Of a stretch of 64,000 bases of DNA, positions 1 to 9,285 are shown piece by piece. The DNA lies in assembly GCF_001648775.1 (NCBI RefSeq), contig NZ_LVEJ01000026.1, forward strand, positions 152,204 through 216,203. The letters are read 5' to 3'. The stretch is from Pseudomonas fluorescens. Lineage in GTDB: Bacteria; Pseudomonadota; Gammaproteobacteria; Pseudomonadales; Pseudomonadaceae. Position 1 is the stretch's first letter. Every line of letters begins with the position of its first letter. The notes under the pieces are model-generated. The model ran no database searches and was not told the origin of the DNA. It worked only from the letters and a program-made list of their open reading frames with translations. The position numbers and the translations under genes were made by a program.

Positions 1-1689
1 TTTGCCTTGCACGATGCGGAAACGCACGACGTAAGGGTCGTTGAGCGCCACGGCAGTCTTGTCGAGAAGGAACTCGACTTTCGGCTGGCCGAAGTGTTTT
101 GGCTGTTTGCCGTCGCTATCAATCTGCGCGATGAAGCAGTGAATGATGTTCGGTTGATTGAGCAGGAACGCCACGTCGAAGCGCCCCGCTGCCGGCAGTC
201 TCACCCGCGCGCTGTACAGCCCCGGCGAGATTTCGCGCAGGCTGCGGTCGATGACCAACGCGGCGCGGGCGATCTGGCCACGGTTGGGGTAACCGGACAT
301 CGGCGCGTTCATGCCTTCGGCGTAGAAGTAGGTGGTGTTGTCGACCGGGTTGACCACGAATACCGCGTTGTCGTCGCGTGATACGGCGAGGCTTGAGGCC
401 AGCGGCAAGTCACCGGCCAGGCGCGGCGCTTGCGGGCCGGCTTCGAAACCCTGGCTGATCGGCTGACGCCCTTCGCCGAGCGAGGACAGGTTGATCATGG
501 TGACTTTTGGCGAGGCCAGTCCGCGGATGTAGGCGTAGGCCTGGGTGAACACCACTTGGTAGGGTTCGGCGCTGACCTGCAAATCATGGATGGCGCTGTT
601 GGTGGCAGCGTCGATGATGCTGGCGCGGTTTTCCACGGTGTTGAGCACCACGCCGAAGCGGCCGTCGGCGCTGAAGCCCATTGGGCCCAGGCCTTGTTGC
701 AGTTTGAGCACCCGGCGGATGGCGTGGGTGCTGGCGTCGATCACGGTGACGGTGCCGTCCTTGCCATCGGCCACGTAGACCGCGCCGGACAGCCCCGAAT
801 AGGCGACTGACAGTGGATGCGAGCCGGTTTTGATTTGCTCGACGATGTTCAGGCTGGCGATGTCGACCACGCTGACGGTGCCGTCATCGCGATTGCTGAC
901 GAAGGCGAAGCGGCTGTCCTTGCTGAAGCTGATTTCGTGGTGGCCGCGACCGGTCTGCAGATGTTTAAGGGGTTTGAGGCTTTGGCTGTCGATCACCGTG
1001 ACGCCGGAGTCTTCGGCTTTGCTGGCGTTGTTGCCGACCCAGAGCAGGCGTTCGTCCGGTTGCAGCACCACGCGCACCGGTTGGTTGCCAGCGGCGATTG
1101 AGTCGATGACTTTGAATTGCTCGCTGTCGATCACCGCGATTTCGCCTGCGGTCGGCATCGAAACGAACACGCGTTTGTTGTCTTTGGGCGTGACCCAATC
1201 CATCGGCGGCTGCTTGAGTTCGATCCGCGCGAGGGTGCTGGTGATGCCGCCGACCGACACCGACGGATCGACCACAGCGATGCTCGCGTCGCGGTTCATC
1301 ACCAGCAGGAAATAGCTGTTGAGGTCGAGCAACGGCCGCGCGCCGATGTTGGACTTGAGGAACACGCCAACCCGGGCTTTGCAGCTCTGGTCGCGGCCTT
1401 GGGCTTGATCGGCGGCGAGGGTCTGCGGATCGACCCAGGCCCCCGGCGCCACCCCGGACAACGGCTGGCCGGAGGCGCTGTCACTGATGCGGAACTGCAC
1501 ATCGGCGAACTCGCCTTCACGCAGTTTGCCATCGGCGGCCAGTGGCTGGAGGTTGAAATCCACCGCCACGCCATCGCGTTCCAACGTCTGACTCACGCCG
1601 GTTTGCGCCAGCGCAATCTCACTCAGCGTCAGCACCGCCCCGGCCATGGCCAGCGTGCAAATACCGATGATGTTGATGATCCTGTTCAT
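1..1689 (-). CDS. Secreted YncE/YVTN-type beta-propeller protein, 3' end outside window
   Basis: The frame is open from an ATG at 1689 to the window edge (563 codons, no stop), so the C-terminus is missing. An N-terminal signal peptide ends near ALAQT. After about 100 residues of a cupredoxin-like or Ig-like lead there are repeated propeller blades of the type 'GEIAVIDSEQFKVIDSIAAG', 'GTVSVVDIASLNIVEQIKTG' and 'GTVTVIDAST', typical of YncE/cytochrome-D1-like seven-bladed propellers. It lies downstream of the mnxG-type oxidase on the same strand, separated by about 300 bp containing four REP elements. It is probably an exported partner of the oxidase, but a propeller fold alone does not give a reaction. 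The partner role is inference from position. Confidence 0.8.
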   Translation of the reverse strand, partial: MNRIINIIGICTLAMAGAVLTLSEIALAQTGVSQTLERDGVAVDFNLQPLAADGKLREGEFADVQFRISDSASGQPLSGVAPGAWVDPQTLAADQAQGRDQSCKARVGVFLKSNIGARPLLDLNSYFLLVMNRDASIAVVDPSVSVGGITSTLARIELKQPPMDWVTPKDNKRVFVSMPTAGEIAVIDSEQFKVIDSIAAGNQPVRVVLQPDERLLWVGNNASKAEDSGVTVIDSQSLKPLKHLQTGRGHHEISFSKDSRFAFVSNRDDGTVSVVDIASLNIVEQIKTGSHPLSVAYSGLSGAVYVADGKDGTVTVIDASTHAIRRVLKLQQGLGPMGFSADGRFGVVLNTVENRASIIDAATNSAIHDLQVSAEPYQVVFTQAYAYIRGLASPKVTMINLSSLGEGRQPISQGFEAGPQAPRLAGDLPLASSLAVSRDDNAVFVVNPVDNTTYFYAEGMNAPMSGYPNRGQIARAALVIDRSLREISPGLYSARVRLPAAGRFDVAFLLNQPNIIHCFIAQIDSDGKQPKHFGQPKVEFLLDKTAVALNDPYVVRFRIVQGK

Positions 1690-1734
1690 CTAACTCTCCC
1701 CTACCTCTTCACCTGGCAAAACACCGCCCCCCAT

Positions 1735-1820
1735 GTGGGAGCGAGCCTGCTCGCGAAGGCGTCTTGCGCCGCACCCTCAAGAACCGAGTTGCCCCCATTC
1801 GCGAGCAAGCTCGCTCCCAC
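1735..1820. repeat. REPIN: inverted pair of REP sequences
   Basis: Two inverted 23-bp REPs (1735-1757 and 1798-1820) with head GTGGGAGCGAG and tail CTCGCGAA form a REPIN in the gap between mnxG and the propeller gene. It could act as a transcription attenuator or mRNA stabiliser. No RAYT transposase gene is present in the window. Confidence 0.9.
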
Positions 1821-1867
1821 AAGGGATTTGCATACATCCCACTCCCTCACTGCCAACCGCAGACCCT

Positions 1868-1956
1868 GTGGGAGCGAGCTTGCTCGCGAAAGCAATCTGT
1901 CAGCCACCACACCTGTTGCCTGTGCCCGACCTCTTCGCGAGCAGGCTCGCTCCCAC
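1868..1956. repeat. REPIN: second inverted REP pair
   Basis: REPs at 1868-1890 and 1934-1956, same family as the neighbouring pair 48 bp away. Together they fill most of the 300-bp gap 1690-1989, in which no gene is visible. Confidence 0.9.
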
Positions 1957-1989
1957 AGGGTTTTGCATTTACAGGCCTTGCGTATGTGC

Positions 1990-4900
1990 CTACTGCCCCT
2001 GCGGCGCCGGTTCCGGTTCGTTGGTCACGCGCAGCAGTCCCCATAACCCGGAGGTGTTGCCGTAGGCGGCGTAGTCGCGGAACAGGTAGTCGCCCGGGAT
2101 CGCATTGCTACCGCCAGCGCTCGGGATCATGAAGCTGAAGTGCGCGGCCGGCAGGACGCTTTCGTGGGCGCCGATGTACATCGACATCGGGTTGTAGCCG
2201 AAGCGCACCGAGCCCACGCCCGGCGAGCCCATCGGATAACCACCCACATCACTCTTCTCGGCTTGGAACGGGTTCACCGACCAGACGTGCCCGTCGAGCT
2301 GGAACGTGGTGCCGCGACTGCCACCGCTCGGCATCAAAATATGCGTACGGAACGGCTGCCCCGGTTTGGCATAGAGCACCGGGGTCTGCGGATCGCCGCC
2401 GACCAGCGCATTGCTGTAAGCCATGTGCGCGTTGACCATGTCGCCATAACCCGCGCCATCGGCGTGACCAAACGGTGCGTCCGGGGCGAGGCCGAAGCGA
2501 TACCACAGCGGTTCGGTCTTGTAGTTGATCGCCATGCTCGAGTTGTCCTGCGGATCGGTCGGCACACCGAAGCCCTCAGCAGCAATCCCTTCCACCGGAC
2601 GGCCATTGGCCCAACGGGTGTTCAACGCCTTGTGCCAGACCATCGCGAAGTCGCGGTAACTGGTTTGCCCTGGCGCGGTAACCGTGGCGTTGACCTTGCG
2701 CGCATCGTCAACCCAGCTCGCGCCGATCGGCAGAATGCTCATCGCCCCGCCAAGACCTTTTTGCGGTTGCTTGATCACGTCCGCCGGGGTGAAATTCAAA
2801 CCGCCGAACTCGACCGCCGTGGCGTTGATGTTGTCGACGCTGCGGCCCAGTTGCGTCACCGGTTTGCCTTCACGCTCCAGGTGCCCGGCGTAGTACTGAT
2901 AGGTACGCGTCGGGTACGCGCCGCTGTTGCCAACGCGCGGTGGCACGGTCTGGATCGGGTTGGCGCCGACGTTGGCGCCGTCGGATTTGGTGATGTCATA
3001 CGCCAGCAATTGCGCGTGCAGGCCGACGTGGCTGGACGGCCGCATCAGGTTGTTGCTGAAGGTGGTCGAACCCAGCCCGCTGTTGCGATCACGCTTGACC
3101 ATGCCCTGCATCACGGCGGTTTGCGTCAGGTCGGGCATCACGCTCGGCAGACGGTTTTCCAGGGTGATGTTGATGCAATCCCCTGCGGCTGCACGCAACA
3201 CCAGCGGTTCGACCGGGATGCCGGGTTTGAGCTTGCCGCTGAGCGGATCCAGATCGGATTTACGCACATACAAAATCGCGGTCGGATCATGCAGCGGCCC
3301 GCTCTGCCCGCCGATGGTGATGGTTTCGCCATCCTCCGGATCGGTCACGGTGACTTGTGGAATGCTCACCGTGCGCGAGTTCAGCACCAGGGTGCCACCC
3401 GCCGGATTCAGCGGCCCGCCGACATGCTGCCCGAGCCCTTCGGGATCGCCGATGGTCAGGCCCAGCGAATTGCCGAGAATGTCGTTGGCCAGCGCCGCGA
3501 CCACTTCATAGTTGCGCTGTACCGTCGGCCGGGTGCCGATGCCGTTAGGGTTGGCGCTGATCCGTGGGCAACTGCCCTCGAACGCCACGGTGTTGCGCAT
3601 GCCCGCCGGATTCGGGTTGTTGGGGATGGCGAACAGGTCATTGCGTTTGGCGGTGTAGTTACGCATCACCCCCCAGATACCGCTCCAGTAGCCTTCGATC
3701 GAGGCGTCCATCGAGTACAGATAATCACCCGTGGTCGCCGCCGAACTGGAGAGCATCGACACCGGCGCAATGAAGCCCATCTGCTCGGAGATGCCGATCA
3801 TTTGCGAGGCGCGCCAGCCGGAGTTGGAGCTGTTGCCGAAACCGGAGCCGCTCTGCAGCCATTTCACGCCGTGCAGGGTGACGTTGTGCTCTTCTTCATG
3901 GCCGCCGGCATGCACCCGCAGCCGCACGTTGTCGCCGGTGTAGGTGCGCAACATCGGCGTGAACGGGTCACCCGGTTCGGCACCGCCCTTGTTGATGTGC
4001 GGCGGAAACAGCGTGGTGCCGCCGGTTGGGCCGGTCGCCGAAGTAAGCAGATTCGGCGCCAGGTTCATCGCCGGGATCGCCCGGTCGGTGCGGCTTTGCA
4101 TGGCGAACGACAGATCGCCGCCGAGGCCGTCGGCCTGCATGCCGCGCTTGCCGTCCGGGCCGACCTTGTTCGGGTCGTACACGCGCAGGGCCAGCGGCTC
4201 GTTGCGATAGTTGACGACGAACATGCCCGGATCATCCACCGAAATTGCCTGCGGACATGGCCGGCTCGGGCAGCCCGGGACCTGACCGCCCTGCACTTCC
4301 AGTACGCCTTCAAGCAAGTTGCTGGCGTTGTTGCGCACTGGCGGGTTGATCGCGTAGCGGAAGCTGTCGGCGGTGGCCGGGAACGCTTGCGCATTCGGCA
4401 CGCCGTTAGGGCCGGCACCCACATAGACGCCGGCCTCATAGGCGTGCTGGAAGTCGCTGTATTCGAGGAAGAACTCGCGGAAGCTGTCGTTCTTGCCGTC
4501 GCCATCGAGGTCGCCGGTGTTGATCACCGCTTGCCACGAGGTCGGCCCGCCGTCCTGACGCGCGCCGCTATAGAGAGGCTCGCCGGTTTCGGCGTGGAAC
4601 CAGGTGGAACCGGCCGGCTCGGCAAGCACAGTGGCGTACAGACCGATCTGCTGGTGCGTCGATGGGCCTAAGTGGTCGTGAGTGAAAATCGTGCCGAGGC
4701 CGCGATCGACGCCTTTGGCGTTGACCACCGGATCGACGAACCAGCGCTGCATCGCCGTGCGCGCACCGAGCCAATCGGCGCGGCCGTACTGACCGAAGAA
4801 CGGATGGTTCTTGGCTTTCGGGCAGGCCTGGGTGCCGTCGCGCGAGTCAGTACTGGCGCACTGATTGAACTCGCGGATCGCGTGAATGCGTTCCTGCACG

Positions 4901-7827
4901 GCGCCGGGCGAGAGCACGCCGTCCTCGTAGTTCCAGCCATTGGACGAGCCGTCCGCCGAGGTCAGATCCCACTTCGGCAGGTGAATGTGCTGACCGATCA
5001 CATCGGTCGGCGTGCGCACCTGATAGTCGTCCATCTCGTAAGTGGCCGGCACCAGGTTGGTTTGCTGGTACTGCACGCAATCAAAAGTGTTCATGCGCAT
5101 CACCAGCGGCTCTGGCGGACGTTGCTTGGTGATCACCGGCCAGGCGTCTTCCCACAGCGCGAGAATGCGCGCTTGCGGGAAGTGATAACCGACCTTGTTG
5201 TACACCGCGTCGAACTGGATGTTGGCGGCTTTGTAGATGCGTGGGCGGTCGGCGGTGAAGCTCGAGGCGCCGACAAAGGACAGGCCGTCGATACGTTCAC
5301 CGCTATTGAATTCGCCACTGCCGGCGCTGCTGGTCAGGCGTTTTTGCCGATCGTCCATGCACGGTTCGTAGTACGGCGCGCCGGCCATTGGCAAGGCGCC
5401 GTTGGTGCGGAACGCCTTGGCCACCACTTGATTGCCGGGCAGCAAGGCATAGCTTGGATGGTCTTTTTTCGCGTGGAAGGCCATCGCGGCCTGTTCGACT
5501 TCGGTGCCTTCTTCCGGCAGGTAAATCGGTTTGGCGCGGGTGACTTCCTTGGAGAAGTCGAGCGAAGTGGTCACGGTGTGCGCTTCGCCACCGGCCGCGA
5601 CGCCATCCAGTGCGTGCCGCTGCAAACCGCCGTTCCAACCGCCGGACTGCGCCGGGTCGAGGTTGGCCCACAGCGCTTTACCGCTGGCCTTCAAAGACTG
5701 CGCGGTGGCCGCGTCGAGCATGTCCAGCGGCGGCGTTGGCGGACGTTGGCCGACCGAGCTTTCCATGCCGCCGATCCAGAATGGATAGCCAGGGTTTTTC
5801 AGGCTGCCGTCGGCATTGCGATTGGCTTCACTGCGATCAACCAGCGCCAGTGAGCCGATGGCTTGACCGCCGGCGTTGCCGCCGTGGTGCTCGCCATCGT
5901 CATCGCCCTCTTCTTCATCCTCGTCGTCATCATTGCCGGCGATCAAGGTTTCACCGATTTTCGGCACGACCACGACTTTGCCCGGCATCGGCGCCATGGC
6001 TTTGCCCGGCAGCGGCACAATCGCCGGAATCGGTGTGCCAGCGACGATTTCGCCATCGGGCAAGGCGCGTGCGCCCGCCGCCGGTTTACCGCTGCGCAAG
6101 GCGAACGGTTCGCTGTGATAGCCGTCGGCGCCCTGCTGCGAAACATCGAGCCGGGTGCCTTCTTCGAACACATCGTGCACTCGCCACATGGCCCACATGC
6201 CTTGGGCAAAGTGCGGATAGAAATGGCAGTGATAGATCGCATCGCCGGCCACGCGGTTGCGGTTGCCCGAACCGCCATTGGCGATTTCATAGGTGTAACC
6301 GGCACCCGGGCCAATGCCCTGGGCATCGACGTAATCGGAGTTGTCGTCGTTGGGGTTGAACAGCCACTGATGGCCGTGCAAGTGGAAGATGTGCTGCTCG
6401 TGACCGTTATGGGTGTTGCGGAATTTGACGAAGTCACCGATGTAGCTGTGGTTGACGTTCGATGGCTCCGACGGATACAGCGCCATGGTCGCTTTCACCC
6501 CGATCTGATCGGCGCGCGGTGTCTGGCCTGGGGCGATGTTTTCAAGCCCGGCGTTGGCCGGTACGTCGACCAGCATCGCCACGTCGCCGACGGTGTGCGA
6601 ACTGAGGAAAAATTCTTCGTAGGCGCACGACAGGCAGTCGTGCATTGGCCCGACGCCCAAACGATTGGCGACCACTTCGGCGCCCATGCCGCCGGAGCCG
6701 TAGTTGATCATGAACGAGTCGCGGGTCGGCTCCAGCACGTGAGCCATCACCGGATCGGCCCAGTACGCGGGGAACGCTTGGGTGGCGGCAGTTTCGTCCT
6801 GGAATTGCGAGGCGAAATCGCGGAACGCTTCGAGGCGGTTGGGGATCGCCGGGTTGCGTTTGCCGACCGATTCCAGCGGATAGGTGCTGGGCGGGAAACT
6901 GCCGTCGGCGTTGCTGCCCATGACAATCGCATCGCTTTCGCTGGAAATGATTTCATTGCCATCGACCATGCCGATGATCGGCGTGCCGGCCTTGCCTTCA
7001 CGCAGCCACGGTTCGCGCTGTGGGTAGCGCGCCTGGTAATCAACGATCGGTTGGCCGGTGGGTGCGCGGCCAGTCGTGGCCAGGCGCATTTCTTCTTCGG
7101 TGAGGGTATTGCGATAAGTGCGACCGCCCTTGGGCAGCACGACGACCTGGCCGAACAGTCCGTTGGCAACGTTGCCGGCCGCGCCCTCGCCGCCAAACGT
7201 CGCGCCACGGCTGCTGACGGCAAACGCGCCCTCGCGCTCGGCGTACAGGGTGTAGGAACGGCTGGCACCCGGTGGCACCAGCGTGTTGGCGTTACGCCCG
7301 GTGAACGAGGAAATGTCATCGATGCTGTTGACCGCCTGCAGGCCATTGACCTGGAAACCGACGTGACGGTCTGCGACTTGCTCATCGACTTTGAAGTCTT
7401 CAGCCGCGTTGGCGTTTTCCACGCCCTCCTCTTCTTCACCTTCATTCTCGAAGTGCTTGTTCGGGTTGGCCTGATAGTCGAGCAGGTTCTGCAAATTGAT
7501 GGTCAGGCAATCCCCCGCCGCCACGCGCAACACCAATGGCCGTGGCCGCTTGTCCGGGCGCAGCGAAACCTTGCCCGGCACCGCTGAGCCGCCGTAGGCC
7601 AGTGACATGTTGCGGTCATCAACGACGTCGCGGCGCAGGGCGAACATCATGCCGTTGATGTTCTGCGCACCGAGGCGGTTGAACATCAACGGTTGATCGA
7701 AGGCGACGACGTTGGCCACCAGGTTGCGCTCGCAACGCACGGCCGCGCCGGCCAACTCGACACTGAGCATCGAGGCCAGAATCAGCAGCCAGTTCAATAG
7801 AGACGGAGCGTGATGAATGCCAACCAT
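1990..7827 (-). CDS. mnxG: Giant MnxG-type (manganese-oxidising) multicopper oxidase
   Basis: A 1945-residue secreted multicopper oxidase. The start is placed at ATG 7827: it follows an ACGAGGT ribosome site, opens a signal peptide ending near AGAA, and lies downstream of a sigma54 promoter that would overlap the longer alternative start at 7899. Copper motifs are clear: HLHGH at about residues 482-486, HCHFYPHFAQGM at about 533-544 (type 1/type 3 ligands), GQHIHLPKW near 947 and THDH near 1050. The segment after the signal (PLMFNRLGAQNINGMMFALR) and the size near 1945 residues match Pseudomonas MnxG. An acidic Asp/Glu run with HH lies near 628-645 and a Glu run near residue 125; these may bind cations. 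MnxG proteins oxidise Mn(II) to Mn oxide outside the cell. A McoA/MofA-type paralogue is the main alternative. Confidence 0.82.
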   Translation of the reverse strand: MVGIHHAPSLLNWLLILASMLSVELAGAAVRCERNLVANVVAFDQPLMFNRLGAQNINGMMFALRRDVVDDRNMSLAYGGSAVPGKVSLRPDKRPRPLVLRVAAGDCLTINLQNLLDYQANPNKHFENEGEEEEGVENANAAEDFKVDEQVADRHVGFQVNGLQAVNSIDDISSFTGRNANTLVPPGASRSYTLYAEREGAFAVSSRGATFGGEGAAGNVANGLFGQVVVLPKGGRTYRNTLTEEEMRLATTGRAPTGQPIVDYQARYPQREPWLREGKAGTPIIGMVDGNEIISSESDAIVMGSNADGSFPPSTYPLESVGKRNPAIPNRLEAFRDFASQFQDETAATQAFPAYWADPVMAHVLEPTRDSFMINYGSGGMGAEVVANRLGVGPMHDCLSCAYEEFFLSSHTVGDVAMLVDVPANAGLENIAPGQTPRADQIGVKATMALYPSEPSNVNHSYIGDFVKFRNTHNGHEQHIFHLHGHQWLFNPNDDNSDYVDAQGIGPGAGYTYEIANGGSGNRNRVAGDAIYHCHFYPHFAQGMWAMWRVHDVFEEGTRLDVSQQGADGYHSEPFALRSGKPAAGARALPDGEIVAGTPIPAIVPLPGKAMAPMPGKVVVVPKIGETLIAGNDDDEDEEEGDDDGEHHGGNAGGQAIGSLALVDRSEANRNADGSLKNPGYPFWIGGMESSVGQRPPTPPLDMLDAATAQSLKASGKALWANLDPAQSGGWNGGLQRHALDGVAAGGEAHTVTTSLDFSKEVTRAKPIYLPEEGTEVEQAAMAFHAKKDHPSYALLPGNQVVAKAFRTNGALPMAGAPYYEPCMDDRQKRLTSSAGSGEFNSGERIDGLSFVGASSFTADRPRIYKAANIQFDAVYNKVGYHFPQARILALWEDAWPVITKQRPPEPLVMRMNTFDCVQYQQTNLVPATYEMDDYQVRTPTDVIGQHIHLPKWDLTSADGSSNGWNYEDGVLSPGAVQERIHAIREFNQCASTDSRDGTQACPKAKNHPFFGQYGRADWLGARTAMQRWFVDPVVNAKGVDRGLGTIFTHDHLGPSTHQQIGLYATVLAEPAGSTWFHAETGEPLYSGARQDGGPTSWQAVINTGDLDGDGKNDSFREFFLEYSDFQHAYEAGVYVGAGPNGVPNAQAFPATADSFRYAINPPVRNNASNLLEGVLEVQGGQVPGCPSRPCPQAISVDDPGMFVVNYRNEPLALRVYDPNKVGPDGKRGMQADGLGGDLSFAMQSRTDRAIPAMNLAPNLLTSATGPTGGTTLFPPHINKGGAEPGDPFTPMLRTYTGDNVRLRVHAGGHEEEHNVTLHGVKWLQSGSGFGNSSNSGWRASQMIGISEQMGFIAPVSMLSSSAATTGDYLYSMDASIEGYWSGIWGVMRNYTAKRNDLFAIPNNPNPAGMRNTVAFEGSCPRISANPNGIGTRPTVQRNYEVVAALANDILGNSLGLTIGDPEGLGQHVGGPLNPAGGTLVLNSRTVSIPQVTVTDPEDGETITIGGQSGPLHDPTAILYVRKSDLDPLSGKLKPGIPVEPLVLRAAAGDCINITLENRLPSVMPDLTQTAVMQGMVKRDRNSGLGSTTFSNNLMRPSSHVGLHAQLLAYDITKSDGANVGANPIQTVPPRVGNSGAYPTRTYQYYAGHLEREGKPVTQLGRSVDNINATAVEFGGLNFTPADVIKQPQKGLGGAMSILPIGASWVDDARKVNATVTAPGQTSYRDFAMVWHKALNTRWANGRPVEGIAAEGFGVPTDPQDNSSMAINYKTEPLWYRFGLAPDAPFGHADGAGYGDMVNAHMAYSNALVGGDPQTPVLYAKPGQPFRTHILMPSGGSRGTTFQLDGHVWSVNPFQAEKSDVGGYPMGSPGVGSVRFGYNPMSMYIGAHESVLPAAHFSFMIPSAGGSNAIPGDYLFRDYAAYGNTSGLWGLLRVTNEPEPAPQGQ

Positions 7828-7882
7828 GATCAGTAACCTCGTAGTGGGTGCTCTTGGGAACACTTCTCGACAAATGCCTAGG

Positions 7883-7898
7883 AGCAATCCGCGTGCCA
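7883..7898 (-). promoter_or_regulatory. Sigma54 (-24/-12) promoter of mnxG
   Basis: Minus-strand TGGCACGCGGATTGCT matches the sigma54 consensus TGGCAC-N5-TTGCW with no mismatch. The predicted transcript start is near 7872, giving a leader of about 45 nt before ATG 7827. In Pseudomonas putida mnxG expression depends on MnxR, a sigma54-dependent response regulator. The site here supports the same control. Confidence 0.85.
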
Positions 7899-7971
7899 CA
7901 AAAAATTGCTCTATCGTTCAATCAGTTACCGCGACGACTTGAGAATCCGGGGGATATTCCCCACCGCTTTT

Positions 7972-8012
7972 CCCCACTTTTCGGGTCTATCCGATTTACC
8001 CCGAAAGTGGGG
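7972..8012. promoter_or_regulatory. Inverted repeat upstream of mnxG, candidate activator site
   Basis: Near-perfect inverted repeat CCCCACTTTTCGGG (7972-7985) and CCCCGAAAGTGGGG (7999-8012), 75-115 bp upstream of the mnxG -24 element. This is the usual distance for a sigma54 activator binding site (UAS). The binding protein is not identified in the window. Confidence 0.6.
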
Positions 8013-8027
8013 AAAACCGGTTGGGGG

Positions 8028-8636
8028 TCACAGCGGGGCGTCCATCGACAACCCTTGCAGGCGCCGGTATTGGCGCAACACGTTCGGCACATAACGCTGG
8101 GTTTCGGCGAACGGCGGAATCACCCGGCCACGGCTGAGCACCGCGTCGGGCCCGGCGTTGTAGGCCGCCACGGCGAGGGCGATGTCGTTGTCGAACAGGG
8201 TCATCAAACGCTTGAGGTATTTCGCGCCGCCCTGGATGTTGGCCTTGGGGTCGTAGACGTCGGTCACGCCCAGTTCGCGCGCGGTGTCGGGCATCAATTG
8301 CATGAGCCCGCCCGCGCCTTTGGCCGAGGTGGCGCCGGGGTTGTAATGCGACTCGGCGTTGATCACCGCGTGCAGCAACGCTTCGGGCAATTGATTGACT
8401 TTGGCGGCTGCCGAAACCAGTTCCGCGTAGGGCTGGTTGGCGATCATTTGCGGCTGCTGATCGAGGCTGGCCACAGGCATTTCAGCCTCATGGATCACCC
8501 GTTCGTAGGTACGTCCGGGCCGGTGAACGTTGGACAGTACATAGCTGCCCTTGGCGTCCACCGAGATGAACACATCGGCCTGCGCGGCGCCGCTGAGCAG
8601 CACGCAACCGAGCAATCCGCTGGCAAGGAATTTCAT
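8028..8636 (-). CDS. Exported lytic transglycosylase (SLT domain)
   Basis: Predicted 202-residue periplasmic murein transglycosylase. ATG 8636 follows GGGGAGG and starts a signal peptide (MKFLASGLLGCVLLSGAAQA). A short DUF4124-like segment precedes the SLT fold. The catalytic Glu lies in INAESHYNP, followed by GAGGLMQLMPDTA and later AVAAYNAGPDAV, the standard family-1 motifs. Such enzymes open peptidoglycan, often for an envelope-spanning machine. It is divergent from gspG, which suggests it helps assemble the neighbouring type II secretion parts; that link is inference. A possible sigma54 promoter lies upstream. Confidence 0.85.
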   Translation of the reverse strand: MKFLASGLLGCVLLSGAAQADVFISVDAKGSYVLSNVHRPGRTYERVIHEAEMPVASLDQQPQMIANQPYAELVSAAAKVNQLPEALLHAVINAESHYNPGATSAKGAGGLMQLMPDTARELGVTDVYDPKANIQGGAKYLKRLMTLFDNDIALAVAAYNAGPDAVLSRGRVIPPFAETQRYVPNVLRQYRRLQGLSMDAPL

Positions 8637-8708
8637 GTCGGGCCTCCCCGGATCGACCCCGATAAATTGGGGGAAATGCCCCAATGGCCGATCACGTTTG
8701 AGCCATAC

Positions 8709-8723
8709 GCAAGCACTGTGCCG
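8709..8723 (-). promoter_or_regulatory. Candidate sigma54 promoter for the transglycosylase gene
   Basis: Minus-strand CGGCACAGTGCTTGC differs from TGGCAC-N5-TTGC at one position. The predicted start of transcription is near 8697, 60 nt before ATG 8636. A short perfect inverted repeat (ATTGGGG/CCCCAAT, 8666-8685) lies in the leader. If real, the oxidase and transglycosylase could be co-regulated. Confidence 0.45.
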
Positions 8724-8842
8724 ACTCTTGAAAGGCCCGTATTACAAGGGTTCTGGCGTGCCGGCGGGTATTCAGTGGGGGCTGAGCATGGCAATTGCAT
8801 AAGCCCTTCAGGCGACACGGCTGCCACTCACGGGAGGTCATC

Positions 8843-9271
8843 ATGAAGCTGCAATTTCGTCCGCGTGGCCAACGCGGTTTTACCCTGCTCGAATTGCTCG
8901 TGGTGCTGGTGGTACTCGGCCTGTTGGCCGGGATCGTCGCGCCAAAATACTTCGCTCAACTCGGTCGCTCGGAAGTGAAAGTGGCCAAGGCGCAGATCGA
9001 AGGACTGAGCAAAGCACTGGACATCTATCGACTGGAAGTCGGCCACTACCCGTCCACCGAACAGGGCTTGCAGGCCTTGGTCACCGCACCGAGTGACGAG
9101 GCGAAATGGACCGGGCCGTACTTGCAGAAAAAGCTGCCGCAGGACCCGTGGGGACGTAACTACACCTACCGTTACCCCGGCGAAAACAGCGAGTACGACT
9201 TGCTGTCGATGGGCAAGGACGGCCAGCCCGGCGGTGAAGGCGAGAACGCCGAAGTGACCAATTGGCAGTGA
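8843..9271 (+). CDS. gspG: Type II secretion major pseudopilin GspG
   Basis: A 142-residue pseudopilin. ATG 8843 follows GGGAGGT. The prepilin leader is processed before FTLLELLVVLVVLGLLAG, with Glu at position 5 of the mature chain, and the C-terminal calcium-site region (LPQDPWGRNYTYRYPG ... YDLLSMGKDG) is that of GspG. It polymerises into the T2SS pseudopilus. It is followed 14 nt later by gspF, an unusual G-F order, and no other gsp gene lies nearby. Confidence 0.93.
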   Translation: MKLQFRPRGQRGFTLLELLVVLVVLGLLAGIVAPKYFAQLGRSEVKVAKAQIEGLSKALDIYRLEVGHYPSTEQGLQALVTAPSDEAKWTGPYLQKKLPQDPWGRNYTYRYPGENSEYDLLSMGKDGQPGGEGENAEVTNWQ

Positions 9272-9285
9272 GTGGAGCGCGGCCC

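Noticed and set aside
2140..7587. Three long plus-strand frames (843, 393 and 574 codons) opposite mnxG
   Set aside because: They are antisense shadows of a GC-rich gene: His/Arg/Val-rich with no domains, while the minus strand shows a complete oxidase with copper motifs.
7828..7899. Upstream start of mnxG at 7899
   Set aside because: The added 24 residues have no role, the signal peptide begins at 7827 with a good ribosome site, and the region is the sigma54 promoter and leader.
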